DNA of 63,617 bases from Chloroflexota bacterium (GTDB lineage: Bacteria; Chloroflexota; UBA11872). Each line of letters starts with the position of its first letter. Position 1 is the first letter of the stretch. The notes under the pieces were generated by a model, which was not told where the DNA came from, searched no databases, and saw nothing but the letters and a program-made list of their open reading frames with translations. Positions 28,860-38,283 of this stretch are shown one piece after another. The position numbers were made by a program, and so were the translations under genes. Location of the stretch: contig JAJDZD010000080.1 in NCBI GenBank assembly GCA_022824865.1, forward strand, positions 1 to 63,617. Direction: 5' to 3'.

Positions 28860-31082
28860 ATGCAGAATGTGCGGCCTCTGTCGCACCCGGTGCTGAACGC
28901 AATGGCTAGTCACATCTCGGACAGGATTCTTGGTTCTGCCAGGCTGGAGATCGACGGGCCGGGCGTGGCCGGAGAGCCGGTGACGTTCCGGATTGTCTAC
29001 ACGGCCGGCGCGGTTGGGGTGGACGATCGAGGGGCGGTAAGGGTTTCCTGGCGGGCGCAGGCGGGTTTGGGGGAGCCGCAGCTTGAAGATCCCGCCGCAC
29101 CCGGCTATCTGGCGGTTCGTACCGTGTCGGAGGGTACGGTGCGGCCCGTGGCCCGCTTCAATGAGCGCGGGCACCGGCGGCCCTTCGTACCGGCCGTCAC
29201 CGTACACACCGACGATGGTGGGCTGTGGCCGGGCGACCGGGTGGAGCTGACGTTCGGTGACACGTCCGGTGGAAGCCTTGGCATCCGCGCGCCGGTGACG
29301 GTCGTGAAGGCTTTCGAGTTCCAGGTCTCGGTTGACTGCAAAGGCGCGCAGGAGTACCTGGACCTGGACGGCTTCCTGACGTTTCCGGTTGTTGCCGGGC
29401 CGGCGGTTCGGCTGGTGGCCATTGCCCCCAGCGACGTGAAGGCCGGCGAGCCGTTTACGGCGCATGCGCGATTCGAAGACGTCTGGGGGAATCCCGCCGA
29501 GGCGCCCGGCGCCTCCCTACAGGTCGGAGTCGGTGAAGGCCACGACGTGCGCGGCGCGGCAGCCGGCACGGGGCCCGTGATCCCCGTCCAGAATCTAACG
29601 CTGGAGGACTGCGGTGTAGTCCGACTGGAGGTCACGGACCAGACCAGCGGTCTGAGAGCCACCAGCAACCCGATCCGGGTTGGCGCCGAGCTTCCGGCCG
29701 AGCGGCGCTGGTGGGGCGACCTGCATGGGCAAAGCGGCGAAACCGTGGGCACCAACCCCTCGGCCGACTACTTCCACTACGCCAGATACACCGCCTGCGC
29801 CGACTTCACCTGTCACCAGGGCAACGACTTCCAGATCACGGACGAGTTCTGGGCGCGGTTGCGGCGGGAGGTAGAGGCGATTCACGAGGACGGCGAGTTC
29901 GTGTGCTTTCACGGCTACGAGTGGTCGGGCAACACCGAGGTCGGCGGCGACCGGAACGTGATATTTCGCGGGATTCCCGAAGCTGATGACATCTGGCGCT
30001 CGGGGCGCTGGCTAATCGAAGACCGCCGGCCGCTGAATCCCGAGCAGGACGCTCTCAATCTGGACGAACTCTACGCGCGGTTTCGCGGACGCGATGACGT
30101 GATGCTGCTGCCGCACGTGGGTGGTAGGCGGGCGGAGTTGCGATGGATCGACCCCACGCTGGAGCCGGTCGTGGAAGTGCACTCGGCGCACGGCACCTCG
30201 GAGTGGTTCCTGCAAAAGGCGTTGGCGACCGGAGTTCGTGTGGGTTTTCTGGGGGGAAGCGACGACCACATGGGACGGCCGGGGGCAACGCTGGCCAACG
30301 CGAACGAGATGCCGGTGAACGGTGGTCTCGCCTGCATTCGCGCGGCGGCTCTCACTCGTGATGGCATTTGGCAAGGCCTGCACTCGCGTCACTGTCATGG
30401 AACGACCGGCGCACGGATCCTGATTGACACGCAAATCGCCGGCGCGCGCATGGGCGCCGATGCCGCCGCGAACGGTGCCGTGCCGGTTGACGTTCGGGTC
30501 AACGGCACAGCGCCGATTATCGAGATCGCGGTCTACCGGGACGGCGAGCCGGTGCATCGGTGGACGCCGGCGGGCGATCCAGCGCACGTCCTGGTGGCCT
30601 GGACCGGAAATCTGCGGATCGCGCGCGGGCGTAAGCAGACATGGGATGGTGAGTTGACCGTGCAGGGAGCGCGGATCCATGACGTCTCGCCGTTCGCTTT
30701 CGACCATCCGCAAGAGGGCTTGATCGGGGGCGACGGGCAGCGCGTGGCATGGACCAGCGAGACTGCGGGCGACTACGACGGCGTGTGGCTTGAGCTGGCC
30801 GATGCGACGGATCCCGTCATCGAGTTCGTCGCCGAGCCGCTGGCTGTCACGCAGCCTCTGGCCGGAATCGAGGACGGTCCGTTGTTCGTGGAGGCGAAGG
30901 GTTTGGGGGCGCACCTGCGTCTGCAAGCGCTGCCGCATGACGGCGGTCCCCTGGACGCCGAGCTGTCCTGGGTCGACTCCGTGCCGCTCGACGGCGTTCA
31001 CGCGTACCACGTGCGTGTGCTGCAACTGGATGGGCATATGGCCTGGTCGAGCCCGACGTATGTTGACATAACTACGGCCTGA
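28860..31082 (+). CDS. DUF3604/PHP-like putative metal-dependent hydrolase
   Basis: Protein of 740 residues, soluble and without a signal peptide that I can see. The first 280 residues look beta-rich, with two Ig-like halves. The metal-site segment begins with RRWWGDLHGQSGET (near 283-296), where the family usually has GDLHxHT. Next come FTCHQGNDFQITDEFW, FHGYEWSGNTEVGGDRN, LLPHVGG, EVHSAHGTSEW and GFLGGSDDHMGRPG, the DUF3604 pattern. It probably hydrolyses a phosphoester or a related bond; the substrate is unknown. It follows P4 on the same strand, so it may belong to the array's transcript. The start may instead be the ATG at 28902; neither has a good ribosome site. Confidence 0.72.
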   Translation: MQNVRPLSHPVLNAMASHISDRILGSARLEIDGPGVAGEPVTFRIVYTAGAVGVDDRGAVRVSWRAQAGLGEPQLEDPAAPGYLAVRTVSEGTVRPVARFNERGHRRPFVPAVTVHTDDGGLWPGDRVELTFGDTSGGSLGIRAPVTVVKAFEFQVSVDCKGAQEYLDLDGFLTFPVVAGPAVRLVAIAPSDVKAGEPFTAHARFEDVWGNPAEAPGASLQVGVGEGHDVRGAAAGTGPVIPVQNLTLEDCGVVRLEVTDQTSGLRATSNPIRVGAELPAERRWWGDLHGQSGETVGTNPSADYFHYARYTACADFTCHQGNDFQITDEFWARLRREVEAIHEDGEFVCFHGYEWSGNTEVGGDRNVIFRGIPEADDIWRSGRWLIEDRRPLNPEQDALNLDELYARFRGRDDVMLLPHVGGRRAELRWIDPTLEPVVEVHSAHGTSEWFLQKALATGVRVGFLGGSDDHMGRPGATLANANEMPVNGGLACIRAAALTRDGIWQGLHSRHCHGTTGARILIDTQIAGARMGADAAANGAVPVDVRVNGTAPIIEIAVYRDGEPVHRWTPAGDPAHVLVAWTGNLRIARGRKQTWDGELTVQGARIHDVSPFAFDHPQEGLIGGDGQRVAWTSETAGDYDGVWLELADATDPVIEFVAEPLAVTQPLAGIEDGPLFVEAKGLGAHLRLQALPHDGGPLDAELSWVDSVPLDGVHAYHVRVLQLDGHMAWSSPTYVDITTA

Positions 31083-31151
31083 GAGTTGCTGGAGACGCGA
31101 CTCAAGGGCGTGGGGGTGACGAAGCCGGCAGGTGTGTCGGCGGGCTCGGGG

Positions 31152-31180
31152 TTGACGGGTGTGAGGCCGCTCTCTAGCCT
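31152..31180 (+). promoter_or_regulatory. Predicted promoter of acs
   Basis: TTGACG at 31152-31157 (5 of 6 to consensus) is followed after exactly 17 nt by TAGCCT at 31175-31180, which keeps the important T, A and final T. The acs ATG lies 43 nt downstream, with GCGAGGGTG as ribosome-binding region just before it. Confidence 0.45.
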
Positions 31181-31223
31181 CAGTTCCGCTCGGGCCAACC
31201 CGATAGACCGGCGAGGGTGATCG

Positions 31224-33221
31224 ATGGCGGCGGCGCAGGACACGCATCAGGCTTCCCAGGAAACCGAGTTATTCGCCCCTCCGGCGGACTTTGCCGCGGC
31301 CGCGCACGTCCCGTCGTTCGAGGCCTACCAGGAGCTTCACCGGCGAAGCCTCGAGGATCCCGAAGGCTTCTGGCGCGAAATCACCGACGGCTTCACCTGG
31401 TTCAAGCCGTGGACGCAACTGCAAGAGGGCGAGCCGCCCTTCGTCAAGTGGTTCGTGGACGGCGAGACCAACATCTCCGCCAACTGCCTGGACCGGCACG
31501 TGGAAGCCGGGCGCGGAGACAAGGTGGCCTACTACTGGGAAGGCGAGCCTGGTGACACGCGCGTCGTCACATATGCCGACCTGTTGTCCGACGTGCAGCG
31601 CTTTGCCAACGGTCTGAAAGCTCAGGGCCTGGAATCCGGCGACCGGGTCGTGCTCTACATGCCCATGGTTCCGGAACTTCCCGTGGCCATGCTGGCCTGC
31701 GCGCGCTTGGGCATCGTGCACAGCGTCGTGTTTGGCGGGTTCAGCGCGGACGCAATTCGCGACCGGGTCAACGACGCCGGCGCCCGCATGATCATCACCG
31801 CCGACGGCGGCTGGCGGCGCGGACGCGTGATTCCGCTGAAGGCCAACGTGGACGCCGCACTGGCCGACGATGCTTGCCCCTCGGTCGAAAGTGTGATCGT
31901 GCTCAAGCGCTGCGCGAACGAGATTGCCTGGGACGACGCGCTCGACATCTGGTGGGACGACGCAATCGACGGCCACTCCGACGACTGCCCGCCCGCGCAC
32001 CTGCCCGCCGAGCACCCGCTCTACATCCTCTACACCAGCGGAACGACCGGGAAGCCCAAGGGCGTGGTGCATGCCCATGCCGGCTACATGGTCTACACGG
32101 CCTTGACGTCAAAGCTGATCTTCGACCTCAGGGACGACGACATCTACTGGTGCACGGCCGACATTGGCTGGGTCACCGGGCACAGCTACATCGTCTACGG
32201 AATCCTGGCCAACGGCATCACCGGCGTGATGTACGAAGGCGCGCCCAACCATCCGGCGGAAGACCGCTTCTGGGAAATCGTCGAGAAGTACAAGGTCACG
32301 GTGTTCTACACGGCGCCTACCGCCATCCGCACATTCGTGCGCTGGGGCGACCACCACCCGCAGGGACACGACCTGTCGAGCCTGCGGCTGCTGGGCACCG
32401 TTGGCGAGCCGATCAACCCTGACGCCTGGCTCTGGTATCACCGGGTCATTGGCGGTGGACGCTGCCCGATCGTGGACACCTGGTGGCAGACCGAGACTGG
32501 CGGAGTTCTGATCACGCCCCTGCCCGGAGCAACAACCCTCAAGCCCGGTTCCGCCACCCTGCCATTCCCGGGCGTCGAGCCGGCGGTGGTTGGCGAAGAC
32601 GGCGAGCCGGTGCCGGATGGGCAGCGCGGGCTGCTGATCATCAAGCGCGCCTGGCCGTCGATGCTTCGCGGCATCTACAAGGAAGGCTGGGGCCAGCCCG
32701 GACATCCCGGCGAATATGGCGACAGCGAGCGGCTGATCGAGACTTACTGGGAGAAATTCCCCGGCCGCTATCTGACCGGCGACGGCGCCGTACGCGATAC
32801 CGATGGCTACTACTGGGTAATCGGCCGCGTGGACGACACGCTGAGCGTTTCGGGCCACCGCATAGGCACGGCCGAGGTTGAGAGCGCCCTGGTCAGCCAT
32901 CCGTCAGTGGCCGAATCGGCCGTTGTCGGTGCGCCGGACCCAATCACGGGCGAGTTCATCTCGGCATTCGTCACCCTGCGCGCGGAGTTCGAGGGCAGCG
33001 ACGAACTGCAGGCCGAGCTGATCGCGCATGTTGGCCAGGTGCTTGGTCGCTTTGCGTGCCCCAAGCAGTTGCGGTTTACCGACGCGCTGCCGAAAACGCG
33101 CAGCGGCAAGATCATGCGCCGCCTACTGCGTGACATTGCGGCGGGTCGCGAGGTGGTGGGCGACACGACGACGCTCGAGGACCTGACGGTGCTGGCGGCC
33201 CTGCGGGGCGACGAGGAATAG
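31224..33221 (+). CDS. acs: Acetyl-CoA synthetase (AMP-forming)
   Basis: Adenylate-forming enzyme of 665 residues that turns acetate, ATP and CoA into acetyl-CoA. The N-terminal ACS segment has [20 protein letters not shown]. The phosphate-binding motif [11 protein letters not shown] is at about 270-280, and WWQTETGG at about 420, where the acyl pocket Trp is kept as in true acetate enzymes. The C-terminal [11 protein letters not shown] carries the Lys that is regulated by acetylation in related enzymes. Length and motifs match Acs rather than longer-chain ligases. It stands alone between the two paralog arrays. Confidence 0.94.
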   Translation: MAAAQDTHQASQETELFAPPADFAAAAHVPSFEAYQELHRRSLEDPEGFWREITDGFTWFKPWTQLQEGEPPFVKWFVDGETNISANCLDRHVEAGRGDKVAYYWEGEPGDTRVVTYADLLSDVQRFANGLKAQGLESGDRVVLYMPMVPELPVAMLACARLGIVHSVVFGGFSADAIRDRVNDAGARMIITADGGWRRGRVIPLKANVDAALADDACPSVESVIVLKRCANEIAWDDALDIWWDDAIDGHSDDCPPAHLPAEHPLYILYTSGTTGKPKGVVHAHAGYMVYTALTSKLIFDLRDDDIYWCTADIGWVTGHSYIVYGILANGITGVMYEGAPNHPAEDRFWEIVEKYKVTVFYTAPTAIRTFVRWGDHHPQGHDLSSLRLLGTVGEPINPDAWLWYHRVIGGGRCPIVDTWWQTETGGVLITPLPGATTLKPGSATLPFPGVEPAVVGEDGEPVPDGQRGLLIIKRAWPSMLRGIYKEGWGQPGHPGEYGDSERLIETYWEKFPGRYLTGDGAVRDTDGYYWVIGRVDDTLSVSGHRIGTAEVESALVSHPSVAESAVVGAPDPITGEFISAFVTLRAEFEGSDELQAELIAHVGQVLGRFACPKQLRFTDALPKTRSGKIMRRLLRDIAAGREVVGDTTTLEDLTVLAALRGDEE

Positions 33222-33254
33222 CCGTTCACAAGCTGCCAGAGCTGACCGCGAGGA

Positions 33255-33284
33255 TTAGCGGCGGACCGACTTTGTGAATACAAT
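33255..33284 (+). promoter_or_regulatory. Possible promoter of the cytochrome c gene
   Basis: TACAAT at 33279-33284 matches the -10 consensus at 5 of 6 positions. A weak TTAGCG lies 18 nt upstream at 33255-33260. The ATG at 33327 has AGGAG at 33311-33315. Confidence 0.35.
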
Positions 33285-33326
33285 CACAACCGACGGCGCG
33301 CCTGCGCCCGAGGAGACCGTGACCGC

Positions 33327-33878
33327 ATGACCGGCTTCAGTCCCAGCCGCCGCCTGCTTGGTGCGCTGGCTGTCTCGCTGCTGCTCGCCGGCGCGCTGGC
33401 ATCGTGCGGGGAAAGCCGCCCGGTGGCTACCACCAGCGCGGTCGTGGTCGCGCCCCCGGTGGCGCAGATCACCATGCCGCCGGATCTGACACCGGCAGCG
33501 GCGGTGGAGTCGCCCACGCCGCGCGTGGCTGAGGCAATCGTCGCCGTCACGCCCGTGACCGCCGTGCCCACGTCCGTCGCGACCGCCGCGCCAACCGAGG
33601 TCGCGTCCGCGGGAACCGCGCCAACAGGCATTGGCCCGCTCAGCGGTGCTGCGGAGACGGGCCGCCAGCAGTTCACGGCGCTGGGCTGCATCGCTTGTCA
33701 TGGCGCCGATCTGAGCGGCGGGATTGGCCCGAAGCTGGCCGGGCGGACGACTGACGACCTGCCCGAGGAACGTATTCGCTCGCAGGCCATGCAAGGCGGC
33801 AGCGGGATGCCCGCGTTCCCGAACCTGACCGAGCAGGAACTGCAGAACTTCATTTCCTTCATCCGCAGCCAGGCGTAG
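33327..33878 (+). CDS. Lipoprotein cytochrome c
   Basis: Secreted mono-heme cytochrome of 183 residues. The N terminus is a lipoprotein signal with lipobox LASC and Cys27 as the lipidated residue, so the protein should be anchored outside the cytoplasmic membrane. Residues 30-105 are a Pro/Thr/Ala/Val linker. The heme domain has CIACH near 117-121 and the likely axial Met in GGSGMPAFPNL, typical of class I cytochromes. It probably carries electrons to a terminal oxidase or dehydrogenase; no partner is adjacent. AGGAG precedes the ATG. Confidence 0.88.
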   Translation: MTGFSPSRRLLGALAVSLLLAGALASCGESRPVATTSAVVVAPPVAQITMPPDLTPAAAVESPTPRVAEAIVAVTPVTAVPTSVATAAPTEVASAGTAPTGIGPLSGAAETGRQQFTALGCIACHGADLSGGIGPKLAGRTTDDLPEERIRSQAMQGGSGMPAFPNLTEQELQNFISFIRSQA

Positions 33879-33961
33879 CCGGGGGCAATTCGTTCGGGCG
33901 GTTCCGCTTCTTCGTCGCGAGCGTCGTGCCGGCTGGCCAAGTACCCTCGTAATCGAACCAC

Positions 33962-34034
33962 GCCCAGGTAGCTCAGTCGGCAGAGCAGCGGTTTTGTAAA
34001 CCGCAGGTTGTGGGTTCGAATCCCACCCTGGGCT
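33962..34034 (+). tRNA. tRNA-Thr (anticodon TGT)
   Basis: A 73-nt cloverleaf folds by eye. The acceptor stem is GCCCAGG with CCTGGGC, the D stem GCTC with GAGC and the anticodon stem GCGGT with ACCGC. The loop is TTTGTAA, so the anticodon is TGT. The T arm is GTGGG-TTCGAAT-CCCAC. The discriminator base is T; CCA is not encoded. Confidence 0.96.
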
Positions 34035-34231
34035 CCAGCAGCGCGCGATTCGCCCTGTACGTCGTCCCGCGTAGCGTTTGCAGTACTCGCAGGTCAGCTT
34101 TCGAGTGCCGCACCTTCGCTTGATGAGGCGATTCGCCTTTGGCGCTGGGCTAGAATCCACCCGGCGCGGCGGACGCCCGGCGCCACATCACCGGACTCGC
34201 GGAGCCTGATCGGAGTGCGCTGAAGCAGCCC

Positions 34232-35257
34232 ATGCGCGTGCTGGTAACCGGCGCGGCCGGCTTTATGGGAAGCCACGCCGTGGACCGACTGCTCGACCAC
34301 GGCCATGAGGTCACCGCTGCTGACAGCCTCATCGGCGGCTACGTGGAGAACGTCAACCCGTCCGCCGAGTTTGTGGAGTGTGATCTGGCCGACCGCGAGG
34401 CGGCGGCCGCACTGGTTGAATCGTCGAATCCCGAGGTCATCTTTCACTACGCGGCCGACGCTACTGAGGGGCGCAGCCAGTTCACCCCGCTGAGTTCCAT
34501 GGACAACAACGTGGTCGGCTATCTCAACACGCTGGTCCCGGCCATCGAACGCGGGCTGTCGAAGATGGTGTTGGTCAGTTCGATGAGCGTATACGGCGCG
34601 CAGCAGGCGCCGTTCGACGAATCGATGCCGCGCCTTCCGGAGGACATCTACGCGGCCATGAAGGCTTCCATGGAGGCCGCCACCGAGCACCTGTCGGCCG
34701 TCCATGGCTTTGACTACGCCATCTTTCGCCCGCATAACGTGTACGGAGAGCGCCAGAACCTGGCCGATCCCTATCGCAACGTCGTGGCGATCTTCATCAA
34801 CTCGCTGCTGCGGGGCCGCGCGTTCCACATCTACGGCGACGGGGAACAACGCCGCGCCTACTCGTACATCGGCGACACGAATCCCGTGATGGTGGACGGC
34901 GGCCTCAGCGACCGTTCGAACGGACGAATCTTCAACGTCGGCTCGTCGGAGGACGTCTCCATCAACCAGCTTGCGGACGTCGTTCGAGACGTGTTCTTTG
35001 ACGGCGGACCGTGGCCGGCCGGCCTGGAGCCGAAGTACATGCCGGGCCGACCGCTGGAGGTCAGGAACGCCTACTGCGCGCACGACGCGGCCGAAGAGAT
35101 CCTTGGTTTCGGCAATACGACCACGCTGCGCCAGGGTGTTGAGGCCATGGTGCGCTGGGCGCGCGAGGTAGGCGCGCGAGAGCCGACCTATCTGCCGGAC
35201 AGTCTCGAAATCGGAAGCGAACGCGCCCCGGCGACCTGGCGCGAGCAGCTGATCTGA
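34232..35257 (+). CDS. NAD-dependent epimerase/dehydratase (extended SDR)
   Basis: Extended short-chain dehydrogenase of 341 residues, most like nucleotide-sugar 4-epimerases. The NAD motif GAAGFMG is at 7-13. VLVSSMSVYG carries the catalytic Ser region, and the YxxxK pair is Tyr140 and Lys144. RPHNVYGERQNLADPYRN and the RAYSYIGD segment are typical of UDP-glucose epimerase relatives. It likely makes a sugar donor for the surrounding glycosyltransferase-like genes; the exact sugar is unknown. A TAGAAT -10-like box sits at 34151-34156, without a good -35. It ends 74 nt from the convergent P5 gene. Confidence 0.85.
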   Translation: MRVLVTGAAGFMGSHAVDRLLDHGHEVTAADSLIGGYVENVNPSAEFVECDLADREAAAALVESSNPEVIFHYAADATEGRSQFTPLSSMDNNVVGYLNTLVPAIERGLSKMVLVSSMSVYGAQQAPFDESMPRLPEDIYAAMKASMEAATEHLSAVHGFDYAIFRPHNVYGERQNLADPYRNVVAIFINSLLRGRAFHIYGDGEQRRAYSYIGDTNPVMVDGGLSDRSNGRIFNVGSSEDVSINQLADVVRDVFFDGGPWPAGLEPKYMPGRPLEVRNAYCAHDAAEEILGFGNTTTLRQGVEAMVRWAREVGAREPTYLPDSLEIGSERAPATWREQLI

Positions 35258-35331
35258 TCCGAAGCTAATTCAGAGTCGGACAGCCAGCCCCAACCTCGGG
35301 AGGTCGTCGCGCCGACGGGACGCGCCTGCGG

Positions 35332-38136
35332 CTACGGCTCCGACGGGCGAGGTGAGGGCTTCACACCGTATTCGCCTTCGTACGCCTCATACGACACATT
35401 GCCGGACTCGGTCACCACGACCTTCGCCACCGGGATAAAACCGGCGAGTTGATACTCGCTGCGTAGCCGTACGGCCAGGATCCAGACGCCCGGTTCCAGT
35501 CTTTTGCCTGACGAGTCCAGGTGGACTGCATCCGGCTGCTCGACCCGCAGGCTAAGCGTTACCGCCTGCGGGTCGAATTCGTAACGATGCGTAACCGATC
35601 CCGGCTCCGGGCTGGCCTGCCCGGCGTACCACTGCGCGGCTGGATCCGTCGGGCGAATGCGCGGCAGCGCCCAAGGTGAATCATCCGCCGGCACCACCAG
35701 CCAGTCCTGCCCGGTCCAGCCTTCGCCCGAGGTACCGGACAACGTCGCAGTGAAGGCTAGTCGGCCGTCGGTCGCCTCGGCGTCCCTGAGTCCAACCGTG
35801 AAGGGCCGAGCTGGAGGCCCTCCAACAGGCGCGATCGCGCCGTCCGGGGCATACACGGCAATCTCCTCATTCCAGAAGACCGGCCGCCGTGCATTCGCCC
35901 CAAACATGGAAGGCCCGAGCTGCGCGGCGGTCACCACGACGTCGGCCGTCTGTCCCCGGATGGGAGTGGACGGAATGTCGGCCTGGAGGTGCAGCGCGGC
36001 TCGATCGGGAGATCCCAGCAGCCGGGCATGCGGAAGTACAGCCACTGCGCGAAAGGTATTCAGCGTGCCGCTGGCGGGCGAGAGATAGACCGATGATCCC
36101 TCCGGGACGGCTCCTCGAAGGCCCTCGAACGACTCCGGTGCCGGCGCGATGTCAAGCGCAAGGAAAGCTGGCTGTACACGGAAGAGCGTATGGGCGCCGT
36201 CGCGAATGTTCGGTTCAAAGAACTGCGGGTCGGCAAGCCAGCGCGCGGCCCGGGCCGGTAGGTCGGCGGTCCAGTCATCGGACGCATGGACGTATTCAAT
36301 CCCCAGGCGCCGAAGAGCCGCCGGTTCGAGCTGCCGCAAGGCGTCGAGGTACCCGGAGCCGGTGTAGGGACGCGTGTGCAGAAAGTCCGCGAACCCCGAG
36401 GCGTTTGGTCGGCCGGTGGCCACGGTCAGGGCGTAGGGCGCTGGCGAGAGAATGCGGGCATCCGCGTCAGTGCGGCGACGGATCCAGGCGGCGATGCGGT
36501 CTGACGGGAACTGCTCCTGTGGGTAGCGCCCCATCCACCAGTAGAACTCGTCAAACGTGCGTGACTCAGGCGTGGCGTTCGCAATCTGCACACCGTGACC
36601 GAGTGCCAACCTGAGCTTACGAGCCTCGGTGGCGACGGTCGGCCACGTAATCAGCACGAGAATGAACGCTGCGGCGGCAAATCGCCAGCGCTGACGCAGG
36701 GTGGCCAGCCGGGTACTCAGCGCTACCAGGAGCGCCAGCAGTGAGAAGTTGCGCGCGTGCCCGTCAAAGCGGCCAATGTCGTGCGGGGCAACGTCGTACC
36801 GCAAGACTAGGGCGGCGAGCAGGAATACCCCTGTGGCAGCCGCCAGAGAGAGGGCAAGCTGATTCCGTCGGTCAATGAGGATGGCGATTCCGGCCACAAC
36901 CATCGAGCCCAGGCTCACAAGGCCTAATCCCGCGTCCAACGTGGTAACCGAGCTCACGGCAGCGCGGGTCCGCGGATCCAGCGGCCACCCAAGCGTCAGT
37001 TCGCCGGATCCCGAGCTTCCCGTAAGGATGCCGGTAAACACACCGCCGCCCGCGAGTAGAAGAGCCACGGCCAGCAGCGGGCCCGCAGCCGCGTCCAGGA
37101 CAGCGGCGGGATACTGCGATCGCTCGGGGTGTGCCCGGTACACGCCTGCCGCTGCAACGACGATCCACAGCCCCAGCACCACCGGGGCCACCGTTTCGTC
37201 GAGCAGGCCGAGGAAGCCAACCAGGGCGGCGAGGGTAAGCGTGCCGATGCGGCATCGATGGCCTCCGGCGGCGACGCGTTCCAGCACCACGATCGCGAGG
37301 CAATACGAGAGCGCGAATGCCGGCTTCCAAATGTTTGGTGGCACGCCTTGCTGTTCTGAACCCCACGGTAGTTCAACGGCAGGCCAGTACATCTCGGCGA
37401 GGGCCGCTCGAACGCCGGCCACCGGCACGTCGACGGGGATTGGGAACTTCAACAGGAATGGTTGCTCGCCAAACACCAGCGTCCAGGCGCCGGGAGCAAG
37501 GAGAAGCGGCATAACGGCCAGGGTTCCTGCCCACGATCCCCGACGAAGGAGCAGTGAGCCGGCGAGCAGAATCAATGAGGTCCAGGCGTAGGCGCCGAGC
37601 AACTCCGTCGTGAATGCCAGATCCGGTCCGGCCGGCGGGGTCAGCAGCCCGACCAGCAGATCGATGCCGTGGTGGTATGCGAGTTCCAGGTCCGGGCTCC
37701 ATCCCAGCGTGAGCGGCCAGCCGCCGGCCCGGATCGTTGCCGGCATCATGGTGTGGAGAATGTGATCCGGAATGATCAGCAGTTGGCGGCTGGCCAGCGC
37801 GACCCAGAAGATCGCGGTCCCCGCGAGGCCGAAGCCAGCGATCGTTCGAGGCGGAACCCGTAGGTCGTCGCGCCATCGCCACGTCAGACCAGCGCCGACG
37901 GCCAGTACGAGGATCCAGGCCGCCAGCGCGCCGGACAGCCCCGGCAGCAAATGCAGGACAAAGTTGACGATCAGCCCCCACAGCGCCAGCCCAATCACCA
38001 GCCCCTGCGCCAGCGCCAGCCGATCGTCGGTCTGCCGCAGAGCAGACCGGGCTACCACGTAACCAAGGGCGGCCAGTGATAACAGCTCTGCGGCCAAGAT
38101 TAGTAGGCCCGGAACCACTCCTGGGTCGCCGGTCAC
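35332..38136 (-). CDS. Paralog P5: GT-C-like polytopic membrane protein
   Basis: Minus-strand family member of 934 residues, last in its array. I start at the GTG at 38136, which gives VTGDPGVVPG, the conserved family N terminus; a TTG at 38163 would add 9 unrelated residues. Neither has a clear ribosome site. The loop reads IPDHILHT, AGGWPLTLGWSPD and AYHHGID. FDGHARNF, TGRPNASG, YVHASDDWTADLP and a WNEE variant of WWNDE follow. The C-terminal domain has GQDWLVVPADDSPWALP. Its N-terminal coding DNA shares a 38-nt identical run with P6 (37970-38007 and 40940-40977). It converges on the epimerase gene. Confidence 0.7.
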   Translation of the reverse strand: MTGDPGVVPGLLILAAELLSLAALGYVVARSALRQTDDRLALAQGLVIGLALWGLIVNFVLHLLPGLSGALAAWILVLAVGAGLTWRWRDDLRVPPRTIAGFGLAGTAIFWVALASRQLLIIPDHILHTMMPATIRAGGWPLTLGWSPDLELAYHHGIDLLVGLLTPPAGPDLAFTTELLGAYAWTSLILLAGSLLLRRGSWAGTLAVMPLLLAPGAWTLVFGEQPFLLKFPIPVDVPVAGVRAALAEMYWPAVELPWGSEQQGVPPNIWKPAFALSYCLAIVVLERVAAGGHRCRIGTLTLAALVGFLGLLDETVAPVVLGLWIVVAAAGVYRAHPERSQYPAAVLDAAAGPLLAVALLLAGGGVFTGILTGSSGSGELTLGWPLDPRTRAAVSSVTTLDAGLGLVSLGSMVVAGIAILIDRRNQLALSLAAATGVFLLAALVLRYDVAPHDIGRFDGHARNFSLLALLVALSTRLATLRQRWRFAAAAFILVLITWPTVATEARKLRLALGHGVQIANATPESRTFDEFYWWMGRYPQEQFPSDRIAAWIRRRTDADARILSPAPYALTVATGRPNASGFADFLHTRPYTGSGYLDALRQLEPAALRRLGIEYVHASDDWTADLPARAARWLADPQFFEPNIRDGAHTLFRVQPAFLALDIAPAPESFEGLRGAVPEGSSVYLSPASGTLNTFRAVAVLPHARLLGSPDRAALHLQADIPSTPIRGQTADVVVTAAQLGPSMFGANARRPVFWNEEIAVYAPDGAIAPVGGPPARPFTVGLRDAEATDGRLAFTATLSGTSGEGWTGQDWLVVPADDSPWALPRIRPTDPAAQWYAGQASPEPGSVTHRYEFDPQAVTLSLRVEQPDAVHLDSSGKRLEPGVWILAVRLRSEYQLAGFIPVAKVVVTESGNVSYEAYEGEYGVKPSPRPSEP

Positions 38137-38283
38137 TTGTTTGAATCCGGAATGGGCGAGCAAGCCACAAATCTATTGCGACCGTTAAGTTGCTGGATCG
38201 GATTTGACCGCAAATGCCCGATGTTGCGTGGGTGCGAGGGATCAGTGGACTGCTGCATGCCGTGTGTCTCCGACGGCGACCGA

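Noticed and set aside
28344..31247. Minus-strand open frames of 373 and 411 codons opposite P4 and the DUF3604-like gene
   Set aside because: Arg/Pro/His-rich antisense shadows with no recognisable domain; the plus frames carry conserved motifs.
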